A stretch of 64,000 nt of DNA from Streptomyces sp. NRRL F-525. Its GTDB lineage: Bacteria; Actinomycetota; Actinomycetes; Streptomycetales; Streptomycetaceae. Below are positions 23,872 to 35,434 of the stretch, one piece after another. Made by a program: the position numbers and the translations under genes. Under the pieces are notes generated by a model. It did not search any database and was not told the DNA's origin. It was given only the letters and a program-made list of their open reading frames with translations. Where the stretch lies: contig NZ_JNXE01000003.1 in assembly GCF_000716605.1 (NCBI RefSeq), positions 378,187-442,186 of the forward strand. Reading direction: 5' to 3'. Numbering within the stretch: position 1 is the stretch's first letter; each line of letters starts with the position of its first letter.

Positions 23872-25449
23872 ATGACCGAGCCCACCGACGCCGAGCAGCC
23901 CTCCGTACCCCTGAGCGTCCTGCTCACCGACCCCGCCCTGGCCCTGCGCCAGATCGCGGGCCCCGCCGCCGGAGAGCACCGGGTCAGCACGGTCGGCACC
24001 ACGGAGATCGAGGACCCGTCGCCGTACCTGGTCGGCGGCGAACTGCTCCTCACCGCGGGCGTGCGCCTCCCGGCCGACGCTGAGGGCATCGACACGTATG
24101 TACGGGGCGTGGTCGGCGCCGGGGTGACCGCGCTCGGCTTCGGCGTCGTCCCCGTGCACGACGAGGTACCACCGGAACTGGTCGCCGCCTGCGACCGCCA
24201 CGGACTTCCTCTGCTACGGCTGCCGCCCGCCACCCCGTTCGTGGCGGTCGGTCAGGCCACCTACGCGGCGATCGCCGAGGTCCGCAACCGTGAGCTGCGC
24301 GAGATCTCCCGGGCCCAGTCGGCGCTGGCCGCGGCCGCCGCCCGCCCGGACGCGCTGCGGGCGGTACTCACCCAGCTCAGCGGGCACACCGGCGCCTGGG
24401 CCGTCCTGCACGACGCGCGGGGCAACGAGTTGTTCAGCGCCGGTCCTAGGCCCGCGGCGCCCACACCGGGACGGGTACGCGATCTCGCCCTGCGCACCAT
24501 CGCCCGGGTCCGAACGGGCGCCGCCGGCCGGTCAGTTCCCACCGCGGCGGCCGATCACGAGGGCGACACCCATCTGACCGTGCACACCCTGCCCGGCGCG
24601 GACGGCACCGCGACGGCCCTCGCCCTCGGCCAGGCCGCCACCACTCCCCCGACTCTGGTGCAGCGCCAAGTCACCAGTACGGCAGCGGTGTTGCTGGCCC
24701 TGCTCACCAGTCCACGGCACGCCCTGGGCACGGACACGCACAGCGCGGGCGCGCTGGTACGGCTGATGCTGGGCGCGGCTCCGGCGGAGGTCGCGGGCGA
24801 TCTCACGCCTGCGGGGACTTCGGAGGCGGGCCACTGGGTCGTGGTCCACGGTCGGCACTCGTCCCCGCGCTCCACTCAGGACGACGGTCCGGCCCAACTC
24901 GCCACGCTCGGAACGGCGTTGGGCACGCCCTACCTGTACATCGACGGCTCCGAGCTGAAGGCCCTGGTCGCCAGCGCACCGGACGCCCGCCCCGAAGTAC
25001 CCGCACAGGCAGCCGACTTGGGCTGGGTGCTCGGGTTCAGTACACCCGCGCCCGCCTCGAAACTGGCGCACGCCGATGTCCAGGCCGGGCGGGCCCTGCA
25101 GCGCGCGATCGCGGCGCAGGTGCCCGCCGTCGTCCACACCAGGGACCCGCTCACCGTCCATGGGATCGTCCCGTCCGCCGACGCCCGGGAGTTGGCCCGG
25201 ACCCGGTTCGCCCCGCTCGACGGTGCCGCGTCTCCGGGTGCCGCGATCCTCCTCGACACCCTGCGAACCTGGCTGACCCTGCACGGGAGTTGGGACCGTA
25301 CGGCGGCGGCCCTGCACGTCCACCGGAACACCGTGCGGCACCGTCTGGCACGGATCGCCGAACTGCTCGATGTGGACCTGCAGGACCCCGGCGTGCGGAT
25401 GGAACTCTGGTTCGCCCTGGACTGGTTGCCGGACGAGGACCGCTCTTGA
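23872..25449 (+). CDS. PucR-family transcriptional regulator
   Basis: This 525-residue regulator has the N-terminal PucR domain (about 10-140, with DPSPYLVGGELLLTAGVRL), a middle GGDEF-like region and a C-terminal HTH (GSWDRTAAALHVHRNTVRHR followed by LARIAELL). PucR proteins regulate purine, allantoin or amino-acid use, often activating a divergent operon. GGGAGG lies 11 bases before ATG 23872. It is divergent from the symporter/aldolase pair and is the likely regulator of that pair. It ends 3 bases before the convergent phosphoesterase gene. Confidence 0.9.
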   Translation: MTEPTDAEQPSVPLSVLLTDPALALRQIAGPAAGEHRVSTVGTTEIEDPSPYLVGGELLLTAGVRLPADAEGIDTYVRGVVGAGVTALGFGVVPVHDEVPPELVAACDRHGLPLLRLPPATPFVAVGQATYAAIAEVRNRELREISRAQSALAAAAARPDALRAVLTQLSGHTGAWAVLHDARGNELFSAGPRPAAPTPGRVRDLALRTIARVRTGAAGRSVPTAAADHEGDTHLTVHTLPGADGTATALALGQAATTPPTLVQRQVTSTAAVLLALLTSPRHALGTDTHSAGALVRLMLGAAPAEVAGDLTPAGTSEAGHWVVVHGRHSSPRSTQDDGPAQLATLGTALGTPYLYIDGSELKALVASAPDARPEVPAQAADLGWVLGFSTPAPASKLAHADVQAGRALQRAIAAQVPAVVHTRDPLTVHGIVPSADARELARTRFAPLDGAASPGAAILLDTLRTWLTLHGSWDRTAAALHVHRNTVRHRLARIAELLDVDLQDPGVRMELWFALDWLPDEDRS

Positions 25450-25452
25450 TGC

Positions 25453-27060
25453 CTAGCGGTGGCCGTCGGAGCGCTTGCGGTGCAGGGTGAAGTTCTCGAA
25501 CACCGACAGGTCGCCGTTCGGCTTGTTCACGTTGTAGTAGGTCACGTGCATGCGGGTGGTGTCACCGGCGTGGTTGCCCGGGTCGACGGTGAACGCGGCG
25601 AAGCCGTAGGGGTGTTCGGTGTCCCGGACGCCGATCCAGACCGCCTCCTCCTGGGTGTAGGTGGAGGTGCGCTTGCCGTTGGAGCCGGGGGACGCCGAGA
25701 CGGACGTGATGACCTTGCCGGTGCCGTCCTTGAAGAAGCTCTGGTTCGTGGTGCCCGAGACTCCGCCGCCGCCGAGGATCATGTGCACGGTGCCGAGGCC
25801 GGTGTCGATGTTGTCGGTGGCCGTGGAGACCGGGTTGGGGGTCAGCGTCTCGGTGCCGCTGACGACTCCGCGAACCGCCAGCGAGCGCTCGTAGTTGTGC
25901 TCGTGGCCGCACAGGACCAGGTCGACGCCGTAGCGGTCGAAGAGGGGGCCGTACTTCTGGCGCAGGCCGAGGTCGGCGCCGTTGGCGTCCGTGGAGCTGA
26001 CCATGACCTGGTGCATGGCGACGACGATCCAGTCGGTGTCGCGCGAGGCCCGGGCTGCCTTCAACTCCTTCTCTAGGAAGGCGAGTTGGCGTCCGCCGGA
26101 GTAGCCGTTGATGTAGACGTCACCGCCGTCCTGGAGGCAGTTGTCGTCGTTCTGCAGCACGATGACCCGGACCGATCCGGCCGTGAACGCGTAGTAGAGG
26201 CCCGCGAGTTCGGCGTCGGTCTCGGTGGACGGGAGCGCGAAGTAGGTCTGGTAGGCGCCGAGTCCGATCGGGCCGTTGGCCTTCTCGATCTCGTGGTTGC
26301 CGGCCGCCGGCATCCAGGGGCGGAAGCGGGCCGAACGGGTGTTGTTGGTGAAGAAGTTGTTCCAGGTGCGCACCCGGTCGACGTCCAGGTTGGCGTAGCA
26401 GAGGTCGCCGTTGAGGAGGTGGAAGAGCGGGGCGACCTGCTCGATGCCGGTGACGATGTCCTTCGTCGCGGGGGTGGAGTTCGCGTCGAGCCCGACCGTG
26501 CCGTTGGCCGCCCAGGTGACCTGCGGGGCGGACTGGTCGCCGAAGCTGGTGAAGGTGAGCGGCTTGCGGCCGCGGGGAGCGGTGCGGAAGGTACCGCTGT
26601 CGGGGGTCGCCCCGTCGTGGGTGGCGAGGTAGAGGTAGTCGGTGTCCGGGGTGAGCCGGTTCAGCGCGGCGTGGTGGACGTAGACGGTGCGGCTGGAGGT
26701 GCCGTCGACGTAGGTGACCGTGCGGGCCTTGGCGCTGGAGCCGAAGCCGTGCTCCAGCGTGCCGTAGCGCACGACGGGTCTGTTCACCGGTTTGTCGGTG
26801 ATCCAGGAGACGTTCATCTGGGTGCGCGGGTCCGCGCCGAAGGTGAGGTGCAGGCCCTGGACCGGCGTCGCGCCGGAGGAGTCCGCGGTGAGGTGAAGAG
26901 CCGGGGCGGCGAGCGGTGCGGCCTGCGCCGTGCCTGCTCCCAGCAAGGGGGTGACGGCCGCGCCGGCGCCGGCCGTACCGAGGATTCCCAGCGCGTGACG
27001 CCGGCTGAACCCCTCGGACGACTGCGTCGGCTCGTCCGGTGTCTCGGTCTGTGTGGTCAT
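25453..27060 (-). CDS. Tat-secreted purple-acid-phosphatase-like metallophosphoesterase
   Basis: This 535-residue protein has a Tat signal (SRRHALGILGTAGAGAAV) with cleavage near GTAQA, then an FN3-like domain (about 75-165) and a metallophosphoesterase domain. The metal ligands are visible in FTSFGDQS, LLNGDLCYANLDVDRV, PAAGNHEIE, VVAMHQ and LCGHEHNYERS. This is the layout of purple acid phosphatases, which hydrolyse phosphate esters outside the cell. ATG 27060 follows GGGAGGGCACC. The 346-base upstream region contains no clear PHO box that I can identify. Confidence 0.88.
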   Translation of the reverse strand: MTTQTETPDEPTQSSEGFSRRHALGILGTAGAGAAVTPLLGAGTAQAAPLAAPALHLTADSSGATPVQGLHLTFGADPRTQMNVSWITDKPVNRPVVRYGTLEHGFGSSAKARTVTYVDGTSSRTVYVHHAALNRLTPDTDYLYLATHDGATPDSGTFRTAPRGRKPLTFTSFGDQSAPQVTWAANGTVGLDANSTPATKDIVTGIEQVAPLFHLLNGDLCYANLDVDRVRTWNNFFTNNTRSARFRPWMPAAGNHEIEKANGPIGLGAYQTYFALPSTETDAELAGLYYAFTAGSVRVIVLQNDDNCLQDGGDVYINGYSGGRQLAFLEKELKAARASRDTDWIVVAMHQVMVSSTDANGADLGLRQKYGPLFDRYGVDLVLCGHEHNYERSLAVRGVVSGTETLTPNPVSTATDNIDTGLGTVHMILGGGGVSGTTNQSFFKDGTGKVITSVSASPGSNGKRTSTYTQEEAVWIGVRDTEHPYGFAAFTVDPGNHAGDTTRMHVTYYNVNKPNGDLSVFENFTLHRKRSDGHR

Positions 27061-27406
27061 GGTGCCCTCCCTGGCGAGCAGTTGAGCTGACAACGTCCGC
27101 ACATTGGCGCTTCCCGGCGGCCCCCGAGTGAACAGTGCGTTGCCAGACGGTCATCGCGGCACGGGGCGTCGGCGCCGGGACGGATTCTTGCCCCGCGCTT
27201 TGCCAGGGACCGCCCCTTCGTTGACACGGGCGGTCGGCCGGACGGGAGCTGGGGAGCCATTTCCGGCCACCGCCCTCGCCGCGTCACGGGCGCATCAAGA
27301 ATCGGCCCTCCGGCGTCAGACGGGCGCCAACAGGGCGATACGTCCGCTCTGTTCGGCCCTTCGATGGGACACGCAGACGTCTGTGTACGCCGAGGAGTGA
27401 GCGACG
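27061..27406. other. intergenic region with two divergent promoters
   Basis: This 346-base stretch separates the divergent phosphoesterase and universal-stress genes. It carries the Shine-Dalgarno GGGAGG for the former at its left end. I see no further open frame, long palindrome or RNA gene in it. Confidence 0.5.
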
Positions 27407-27940
27407 ATGAGCAGTGACGGACGGGTCCGTGCCGTGGTCGGAGTGAGCGGTTCGCCGGGCAGCCTGGCGGCGCTGCACCGGGCGGTGCGGGAGGCCCGCC
27501 GCACCGGCGCCGAGCTGCTGGCGGTGCTCGCCTGGGAGCCGCCCGGCGGTGAACTCGCCCACGGGCGCTCGATGTTGGCGGCCCCGGCGTCCCACCTCCG
27601 ACGCGACGCGGCCGACCGGCTCCTCGCCGTGCTCGACACGGCCTTCGGCGAGACGGGTCCCGGGGTCCCGTTCCAGGGTCTGGTCGTCCGGGGCACGGCG
27701 GGCCGCGCCCTGGTGGAGACCGCCGACCGTCCCGACGACCTCCTGGTCATCGGCGCGGGTCCGCGCGGACCGCTGCGCGCCCTGTTCCCGTCCGTCGCCC
27801 GCTACTGCGTCGCCCACGCCGCGTGCCCGGTCCTGACGGTGCCGCCGTCGCCCCTGGAGAGCGAGTTGGCCGCCCTGCACCGCCGTATCTCACTGGGGCG
27901 GGCGGTGGACGCGCGGGAGCTGACGGAGGGCGGGGGCTGA
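27407..27940 (+). CDS. universal stress protein (UspA family)
   Basis: This 177-residue single-domain USP has VVGVSGSPGSLAALHRAVREA at the start and VIGAGPRGPLRALFPSVARYC near residues 115-135, which matches the ATP-binding G2xG9G(S/T) pattern with some change. CPVLTVPP closes the domain. A further 30 residues form a helical tail. Such proteins are induced under hypoxia and stationary phase in actinobacteria. An AGGAG sequence precedes the start ATG. It appears monocistronic. Confidence 0.85.
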   Translation: MSSDGRVRAVVGVSGSPGSLAALHRAVREARRTGAELLAVLAWEPPGGELAHGRSMLAAPASHLRRDAADRLLAVLDTAFGETGPGVPFQGLVVRGTAGRALVETADRPDDLLVIGAGPRGPLRALFPSVARYCVAHAACPVLTVPPSPLESELAALHRRISLGRAVDARELTEGGG

Positions 27941-28104
27941 CCGGCCACCCGCGCCCCCGTCAGCACCGCGTTATGGCTGTGGCGCTCCCCGTCAAGCATC
28001 CGTCAGCGAGGCACCCGTACCCCCGCCCGGCGGGCATAGCTTCGAGGAAGCGCCAGGTCAGACCGACCGGGCCCCGCACATCGCCCTGTACAAGGAGCCG
28101 CACG

Positions 28105-28548
28105 ATGTCTCCAGTCGAACCCGCCGAGAAGACCCCCGCGGATCCCGCCGCCGAGGACCCCGAACCCGCCGAACCCGTCCCGGCCGGGCTGCTGTTCGTC
28201 CCCGTCCGGTCGGGACCCGCGGGCTGCACGGCCCGTTTCTTCCGCACCCCCCTCGGTGGCCGTACGGCGGTCGGTTTCACCTCGGCGGCGCGGCTCGCCG
28301 CCACTCTGGGCGCCGAGCAGGCCTGCATCCGGCTCTCCGAACCCGCGCTGCGCGCCCTCGCCGCACCGCTCGGCGTCACCGCGCTCACCGTCGACCCGCA
28401 GTTCTCCGCCCCCGCCGCCGACCGTACGGCGGCCGCCGAGCGGGAGCGGGCGAACTCCTGGCGCCGCTGGCACCCCCAGCACGTCGGTGCCCTGCGCGTG
28501 ACCGGCGCCGCGGCCGTCGTCGCGTGCCTGAACCTGCTGATCGGCTGA
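28105..28548 (+). CDS. SAV_915-like protein of unknown function
   Basis: This 147-residue protein contains RFFRTPLGGRTAVGFTS and IRLSEPALRALAAPLGVT plus TVDPQF, the core of the actinobacterial SAV_915 family. The first 25 residues are Pro/Glu/Ala-rich, and the last 20 (VTGAAAVVACLNLLIG) are hydrophobic and may anchor the protein. AAGGAG lies 8 bases before ATG 28105. It ends 12 bases before the lysA-type gene, which is probably translated from the same message; this pairing is typical for the family. Confidence 0.75.
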   Translation: MSPVEPAEKTPADPAAEDPEPAEPVPAGLLFVPVRSGPAGCTARFFRTPLGGRTAVGFTSAARLAATLGAEQACIRLSEPALRALAAPLGVTALTVDPQFSAPAADRTAAAERERANSWRRWHPQHVGALRVTGAAAVVACLNLLIG

Positions 28549-28560
28549 GGAGACCCGCCC

Positions 28561-29898
28561 ATGTCCATCCTGGACGCCCCCGTTGTCCCGGTCGCCGACA
28601 CCCACGACCTGTCCGTCTGGCCCGGCTCCACCCGTCCCTCCCCCACCGGCGACCTCACCGTCGGCGGTGTCTCGCTCGCCGAGGCCGCCGACCGGTTCGG
28701 CACCCCCGTCTACGTCCTCGACGAACAGGAGATCCGCGACCGCTGCCGTACGTACCGCACGGCGTTCCCGGACGCCGATGTCGTCTACGCGGCGAAGGCG
28801 TTCCTGTGCCGGGCGATGGCCCACTGGGTGCGGGAGGAGGGGCTCGGCCTCGACGTCTGCTCGGCCGGAGAGCTCGCGCTGGCCGTCACCACGGGCTTCC
28901 CGCCGGAGCGGATCGTGCTGCACGGCAACGCCAAGAGCCCCGAGGACCTGCGCACCGCGCTCCGCCTCGGGGTCGGCCGGATCGTCGTCGACAGCACCTC
29001 GGAGATCGCCCGGCTGGCCGCGATCACCCCCGCCGACACCCGCCAGAAGGTCATGGTGCGCGTCGTCCCCGGCATCGCGGCCGGCGCCCACACCAAGATC
29101 CGCACCGGCACCGACGACCAGAAGTTCGGCCTCTCCATCACCGACGGCTCCGCGCAGCACGCCATCACCCGCATCCTCGACCAGCCCCACCTCGAACTCG
29201 TGGGCCTGCACTGCCACATCGGCTCGCAGATCGCGACGACGAAGCCGTACGTCGCCGCAGTGCGCCGTATGGTCGGGCTGTTGGCCCGCGTCCGCGACCA
29301 ACACGGCGTCACCCTCCCGCAGTTGGACATCGGCGGCGGGCACGCCATCGCGTACCGCCCCGGCGAGGAACGCCTCGACATCCGGGTCCTCGCGGGCCGG
29401 GTCCGCGCCGAGCTGGAGGACGGCTGCGCCCGCGCGGGGCTGCCCGTACCCCGGCTCACCCTCGAACCGGGCCGGGCGATCGTCGGCCCCGCCGGGGTCG
29501 CCGTGTACCGGGTCCTCGCCGTGAAGCGCACCGGCGACCGCACGTTCGTCGCGGTCGACGGCGGCATGAGCGACAACCCGAGGCCCGCGCTCTACGGCGT
29601 GCGGTACGCACCCCGGCTCATCGGGCGCCCGGCCACCGCGCCGCCCCGCCTGGTCACCGTCGTGGGCCGGCACTGCGAGGCGGGCGACATCCTCGCGGAC
29701 GAGGTGGCGCTCCCCGGCGACGTACGCCCCGGGGACCTCCTCGCCGTACCGGCGGCGGGCGCCTACCACCTGTCCATGGCGTCCGGCTACAACCTCGTCG
29801 GCCGCCCGCCGGTCGTCGCGGTGGCCGACGGCATCGCGCGGGTGCTGGTCCGCCGCGAGTCGCTGGACGACATGAACCGCAGGGACATCGGGCTGTAG
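28561..29898 (+). CDS. lysA: diaminopimelate decarboxylase-type enzyme
   Basis: This 445-residue fold-III PLP enzyme decarboxylates meso-diaminopimelate to lysine. Visible motifs are the PLP lysine in VVYAAKAFLC, GLHCHIGSQI, the glycine loop DIGGGHA, EPGRAIVG for phosphate binding, GRHCEAGD and YNLVGRP. Its length and N-terminal extension are like the LysA relatives found beside SAV_915 genes rather than the lysA next to the homoserine genes, so it may be a second copy. GAGGAG precedes ATG 28561. It is probably co-transcribed with the gene 12 bases upstream. Confidence 0.85.
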   Translation: MSILDAPVVPVADTHDLSVWPGSTRPSPTGDLTVGGVSLAEAADRFGTPVYVLDEQEIRDRCRTYRTAFPDADVVYAAKAFLCRAMAHWVREEGLGLDVCSAGELALAVTTGFPPERIVLHGNAKSPEDLRTALRLGVGRIVVDSTSEIARLAAITPADTRQKVMVRVVPGIAAGAHTKIRTGTDDQKFGLSITDGSAQHAITRILDQPHLELVGLHCHIGSQIATTKPYVAAVRRMVGLLARVRDQHGVTLPQLDIGGGHAIAYRPGEERLDIRVLAGRVRAELEDGCARAGLPVPRLTLEPGRAIVGPAGVAVYRVLAVKRTGDRTFVAVDGGMSDNPRPALYGVRYAPRLIGRPATAPPRLVTVVGRHCEAGDILADEVALPGDVRPGDLLAVPAAGAYHLSMASGYNLVGRPPVVAVADGIARVLVRRESLDDMNRRDIGL

Positions 29899-30001
29899 CC
29901 CCTGGCAGGGAGGACAGCACGGAACCCGGGAACCGGTCTAGACCGCGCGGAGAGGTTAAGGTCACAGCCACGTCCTCTGCTGCTCACCTGCACATTTGCC
30001 C

Positions 30002-30013
30002 TAGCATCCGAGC
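30002..30013 (+). promoter_or_regulatory. -10 element for a leaderless mutA message
   Basis: TAGCAT lies at 30002-30007, 6 bases before ATG 30014. No Shine-Dalgarno lies in front of the ATG, so transcription probably begins at the start codon. The -35 is weak. Confidence 0.45.
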
Positions 30014-31818
30014 ATGACGGTCCTGCCCGACGACGGGCTCTCGCTGGCCGCCGAGTTCCCTGACGCGACGCATGAGCAGTGGCAACGCCTGGTGGAAGGC
30101 GTACTGCGCAAGTCGGGCAAGGAAGTCTCGGGGGCCGCAGCGGAAGACGCCCTGTCCACCTCGCTGGAGGACGGACTCCGTGCCCGTCCTCTGTACACAG
30201 CCGACGACTCCGCGCCCGAGCCCGGCCTCCCCGGTTTCGCCCCCTTCGTCCGGGGCGGCCGCGCCGAGGGCAACACCCTCGGCGGCTGGGACGTACGGCA
30301 GCGGCACACGACCGCCGACAACACCGCGGTCCTCGGCGACCTGGAGAACGGCGTCACCTCGCTGTGGCTGGTCACGGGCGAGCGCGGCATCCCGGTCGCG
30401 TCCCTCGGCGCCACCCTCGAAGGCGTCTATCTCGACCTGGCGCCCGTCGCCCTCGACGCGGGCGGCGAAGTCGAGCCCGCGGCAAGCGAGTTGCTACGGC
30501 TGTACGAGGAGCGAGGCGTCGCGCCCGAAGCCGCCCGCGGCACCCTCGGCGCCGACCCGCTGGGCTTCGCGGCCCGCACCGGGAACGAGGGCTTCCCCTT
30601 CGCACCGGTCGCCGCACTCGCCCGGCGCTGCGCCGAGGGGTACCCGGGTCTGCGCGCGCTGACCGTGGACGCGCTGCCGTACCACGAGGCCGGCGGTTCG
30701 GCGGCGCAGGAGCTGGGCGCCTCGCTGGCTACCGGTGTCGCCTATCTGCGCGAGCTGACCGAGGCGGGCCTGAGCGTCGAACAGGCCGTAGGACAGCTGG
30801 AGTTCAGGTACGCGGCGACCGCCGACCAGTTCCTCACCATCGCCAAGCTGCGCGCGGCGCGCAGGCTCTGGGCACGCGTGACCGAGGTGTGCGGAGCACC
30901 GGGCGGGCAGACGCAGCACGCGGTGACCTCGCCGGTGATGATGTCCCGCCGCGACCCATGGGTGAACATGCTGCGCACGACGGTCGCGACGCTGGCCGCC
31001 GGGGTGGGCGGCGCCGAGTCCGTCACCGTGCTGCCCTTCGACCACGCGCTGGGCCTGCCGGACGCGTTCGCGCGCCGGATCGCCCGCAACACCTCGACGA
31101 TCCTGGTCGAGGAGTCCCACCTGTCCCGGGTGATCGACCCGGCGGGCGGCTCCTGGTACGTGGAGCGCCTCACGGACGAACTCGCCCACGCGGGCTGGGA
31201 GCTCTTCCAGCACATCGAGCAACAGGGCGGCCAGGCGGCCGCGTTGCGCTCCGGCAGCCTCCGCGAGGACCTCGCCACGACCTGGGCGACCCGCAGCGCG
31301 AAACTCGCCAAGCGCCGCGAACCCATCACCGGCGTAAGCGAGTTCCCGAACCTGACCGAACGCCTCCCGGAGCGCGCACCCGCTCCCGTGGAACCCTCCG
31401 GCGGCCTGCCGCGCGTGCGCCGCGACGAGGCCTACGAAGAGTTGCGCGCCCGCTCCGACGCCCACCTCGCGGCGACCGGCTCCCGGCCGCGGATCTTCCT
31501 GGCGGCGCTCGGCCCAGCCGCCGCGCACACAGCCCGCCTCACCTTCGCATCGAACCTGTTCCAGGCGGGCGGCATCGAGCCCGTCACCGGGGGCGCGTTC
31601 GCGGACAGCGGGGCCACCGAGGCCTGCCTGTGCTCCAGCGACACGCTGTACGAGGAGCAAGCGGCCACGGTCGCCGGGGAGTTGAGGTCGGCCGGTGCCG
31701 CGCACGTGTTCCTCGCGGGCCGTCCCGGGCAGTACTCCGGTGTCGACGCCTACGTCTTCGCGGGCTGCGACGCCGTAGCCGTACTCTCCGCCACCCTCGA
31801 CCGCATGGGAGTGTCCTG

Positions 31819-31819
<1 letters not shown>
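30014..31819 (+). CDS. mutA: methylmalonyl-CoA mutase small (beta) subunit
   Basis: This 601-residue subunit partners MutB in the B12-dependent interconversion of succinyl-CoA and methylmalonyl-CoA, which supplies extender units for polyketides and degrades propionate. The TIM-barrel domain (about 40-420) has [19 protein letters not shown] and [11 protein letters not shown]. The C-terminal Rossmann-like domain (about 470-600) is present but lacks the DxHxxG cobalamin motif, as expected for the non-catalytic subunit. Its TGA overlaps the ATG of mutB by one base, so the two are coupled. Confidence 0.95.
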
Positions 31820-34001
<2,182 letters not shown>

Positions 34002-34005
<4 letters not shown>

Positions 34006-34994
34006 TCGAGCTCGACACCTATGTGAAGGGCGTACTCGACGGCAAGCGGGCCCTGGTGGCCCGCGCCATCACCCTCGTCGAGTCGACCAAGCCCCAACAC
34101 CGGGTCATGGCCCAGCAGTTGCTGACCGAACTCCTCCCCCACAGCGGCCACGCCCGCCGGATCGGCATCAGCGGCGTACCGGGCGTAGGCAAGTCGACCT
34201 TCATCGACGCGTTCGGCACGCTGCTGACCGCGCAGGGCTTCCGGGTCGCGGTCCTGGCCGTGGACCCCTCCTCCAGCCGCACAGGCGGCTCGATCCTCGG
34301 CGACAAGACCCGCATGGAACGCCTGGCCGTGGACCCGGCCGCCTTCGTCCGCCCCTCCCCCACCGCCGGCACCCTGGGCGGCGTCGCGAAGGCGACCCGC
34401 GAGTCCATCGTGGTGATGGAGGCGGCAGGCTACGACGTCGTCCTCGTCGAGACGGTGGGCGTGGGCCAGTCGGAGACTGCGGTGGCCAACATGGTCGACT
34501 CCTTCCTGCTGTTGACCTTGGCCCGCACCGGCGACCAACTCCAGGGCATCAAGAAGGGCGTCCTGGAGTTGGCGGACGTCATCGCGGTCAACAAGGCGGA
34601 CGGCCCACATGAGCGCGACGCGAAGAGCGCGGCGCGCGAACTGGCAGGCGCACTAAGGCTGATGCACCCCGTCGACGCGGCATGGACCCCACCGGTACTG
34701 AGCTGCAGCGCGCGCGAGGGCACCGGCCTGGACACGGTCTGGGAGCGCCTGGAACAACACCGTTCGCTGTTGGAGTCCACCGGCCGCCTGGCCGCGAAGC
34801 GCAGCGAGCAGCAGGTCGACTGGACCTGGACGATGGTCCGCGAGGAACTGCTGGGCAGCTTGCGCTCAGATCCGACGGTACGTGCACTGACTCCGGACCT
34901 GGAACGCCAGGTCCGCCAGGGCGAGTTGACACCGACCCTGGCGGCAGAGGCAATCCTCCGAGCCTTCGAATCCCGGGGACCCCAACCCACCTAG
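34002..34994 (+). CDS. meaB: methylmalonyl-CoA mutase-associated GTPase
   Basis: This 330-residue G3E GTPase protects the mutase and helps load or exchange its adenosylcobalamin cofactor. The P-loop [30 protein letters not shown], the Walker B region [13 protein letters not shown] and the NKADG guanine motif are complete. It starts at GTG 34002, inside the end of mutB (4-base overlap), which shows translational coupling. Only dimerisation helices follow the GTPase domain. The TAG stop forms the start of a downstream hairpin repeat. Confidence 0.95.
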
Positions 34995-35022
34995 GGGCGC
35001 GGGGAACTGCGCGACCAGCCCC
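34994..35022. terminator. Streptomyces GGGGCGCGGGGAACTGCGCG hairpin repeat
   Basis: A 29-base imperfect hairpin with the sequence start GGGGCGCGGGGAACTGCGCG and end CCAGCCCC begins at the meaB stop codon. Near-identical copies occur downstream of many genes in Streptomyces genomes, where it acts as a terminator-like element. Only this copy was seen in the window. Confidence 0.75.
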
Positions 35023-35083
35023 CACCGGGCCCGCAGACAAAAATCGACGCATCCAACCCCCACCCCGTAGGCTGACCAACGCA

Positions 35084-35285
35084 GCTGGTTCGCCCCGTCA
35101 CCCAGACGGACGCGTCGCAAGAGGGAACCCGGTGAAATTCCGGGACTGCCCCGCAGCGGTGAGCGAGAACGACCGCCGTCATACGCACTGGGCCCACAAC
35201 AGGACCTGGGAAGCGACGGCCAGTAGGTGACCTCCGGTCCAAACGGAGGCCGTGCCCGCAAGTCCGAAGACCTGCCACCTGCCCG
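35084..35285 (+). ncRNA. cobalamin riboswitch
   Basis: The leader of metE carries the conserved cobalamin riboswitch core. GAGGGAACCCGGTGAAATTC is followed by CGGGACTGCCCCGCAGCGGT (about 35120-35160), and the B12 box AAGTCCGAAGACCTGCCA is at about 35260-35277. Binding of adenosyl- or methylcobalamin would shut off metE, so the cell relies on the B12-dependent MetH when B12 is available. About 150 bases separate it from the start codon. The boundaries are approximate. Confidence 0.92.
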
Positions 35286-35434
35286 CACGCGAAGCATTCG
35301 CGCGCGGAACCCCGGTGACCTCGTGGGCGGGTCGGCGTACACATCGGCGGTCACGACAACCGCCCGATCTGACGTTCCTTCGCGCCCCCGTCCCCACCGG
35401 GACCTCAGGGAGACATCTCGCGAAGGAGAGTTCC

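Noticed and set aside
25453..27060. PHO box upstream of the phosphoesterase
   Set aside because: I could not find two spaced GTTCACC-type direct repeats in 27061-27406.
28003..29769. 588-residue minus-strand frame opposite the lysA-type gene
   Set aside because: No domain or Shine-Dalgarno, and the plus strand carries all the PLP-decarboxylase motifs.
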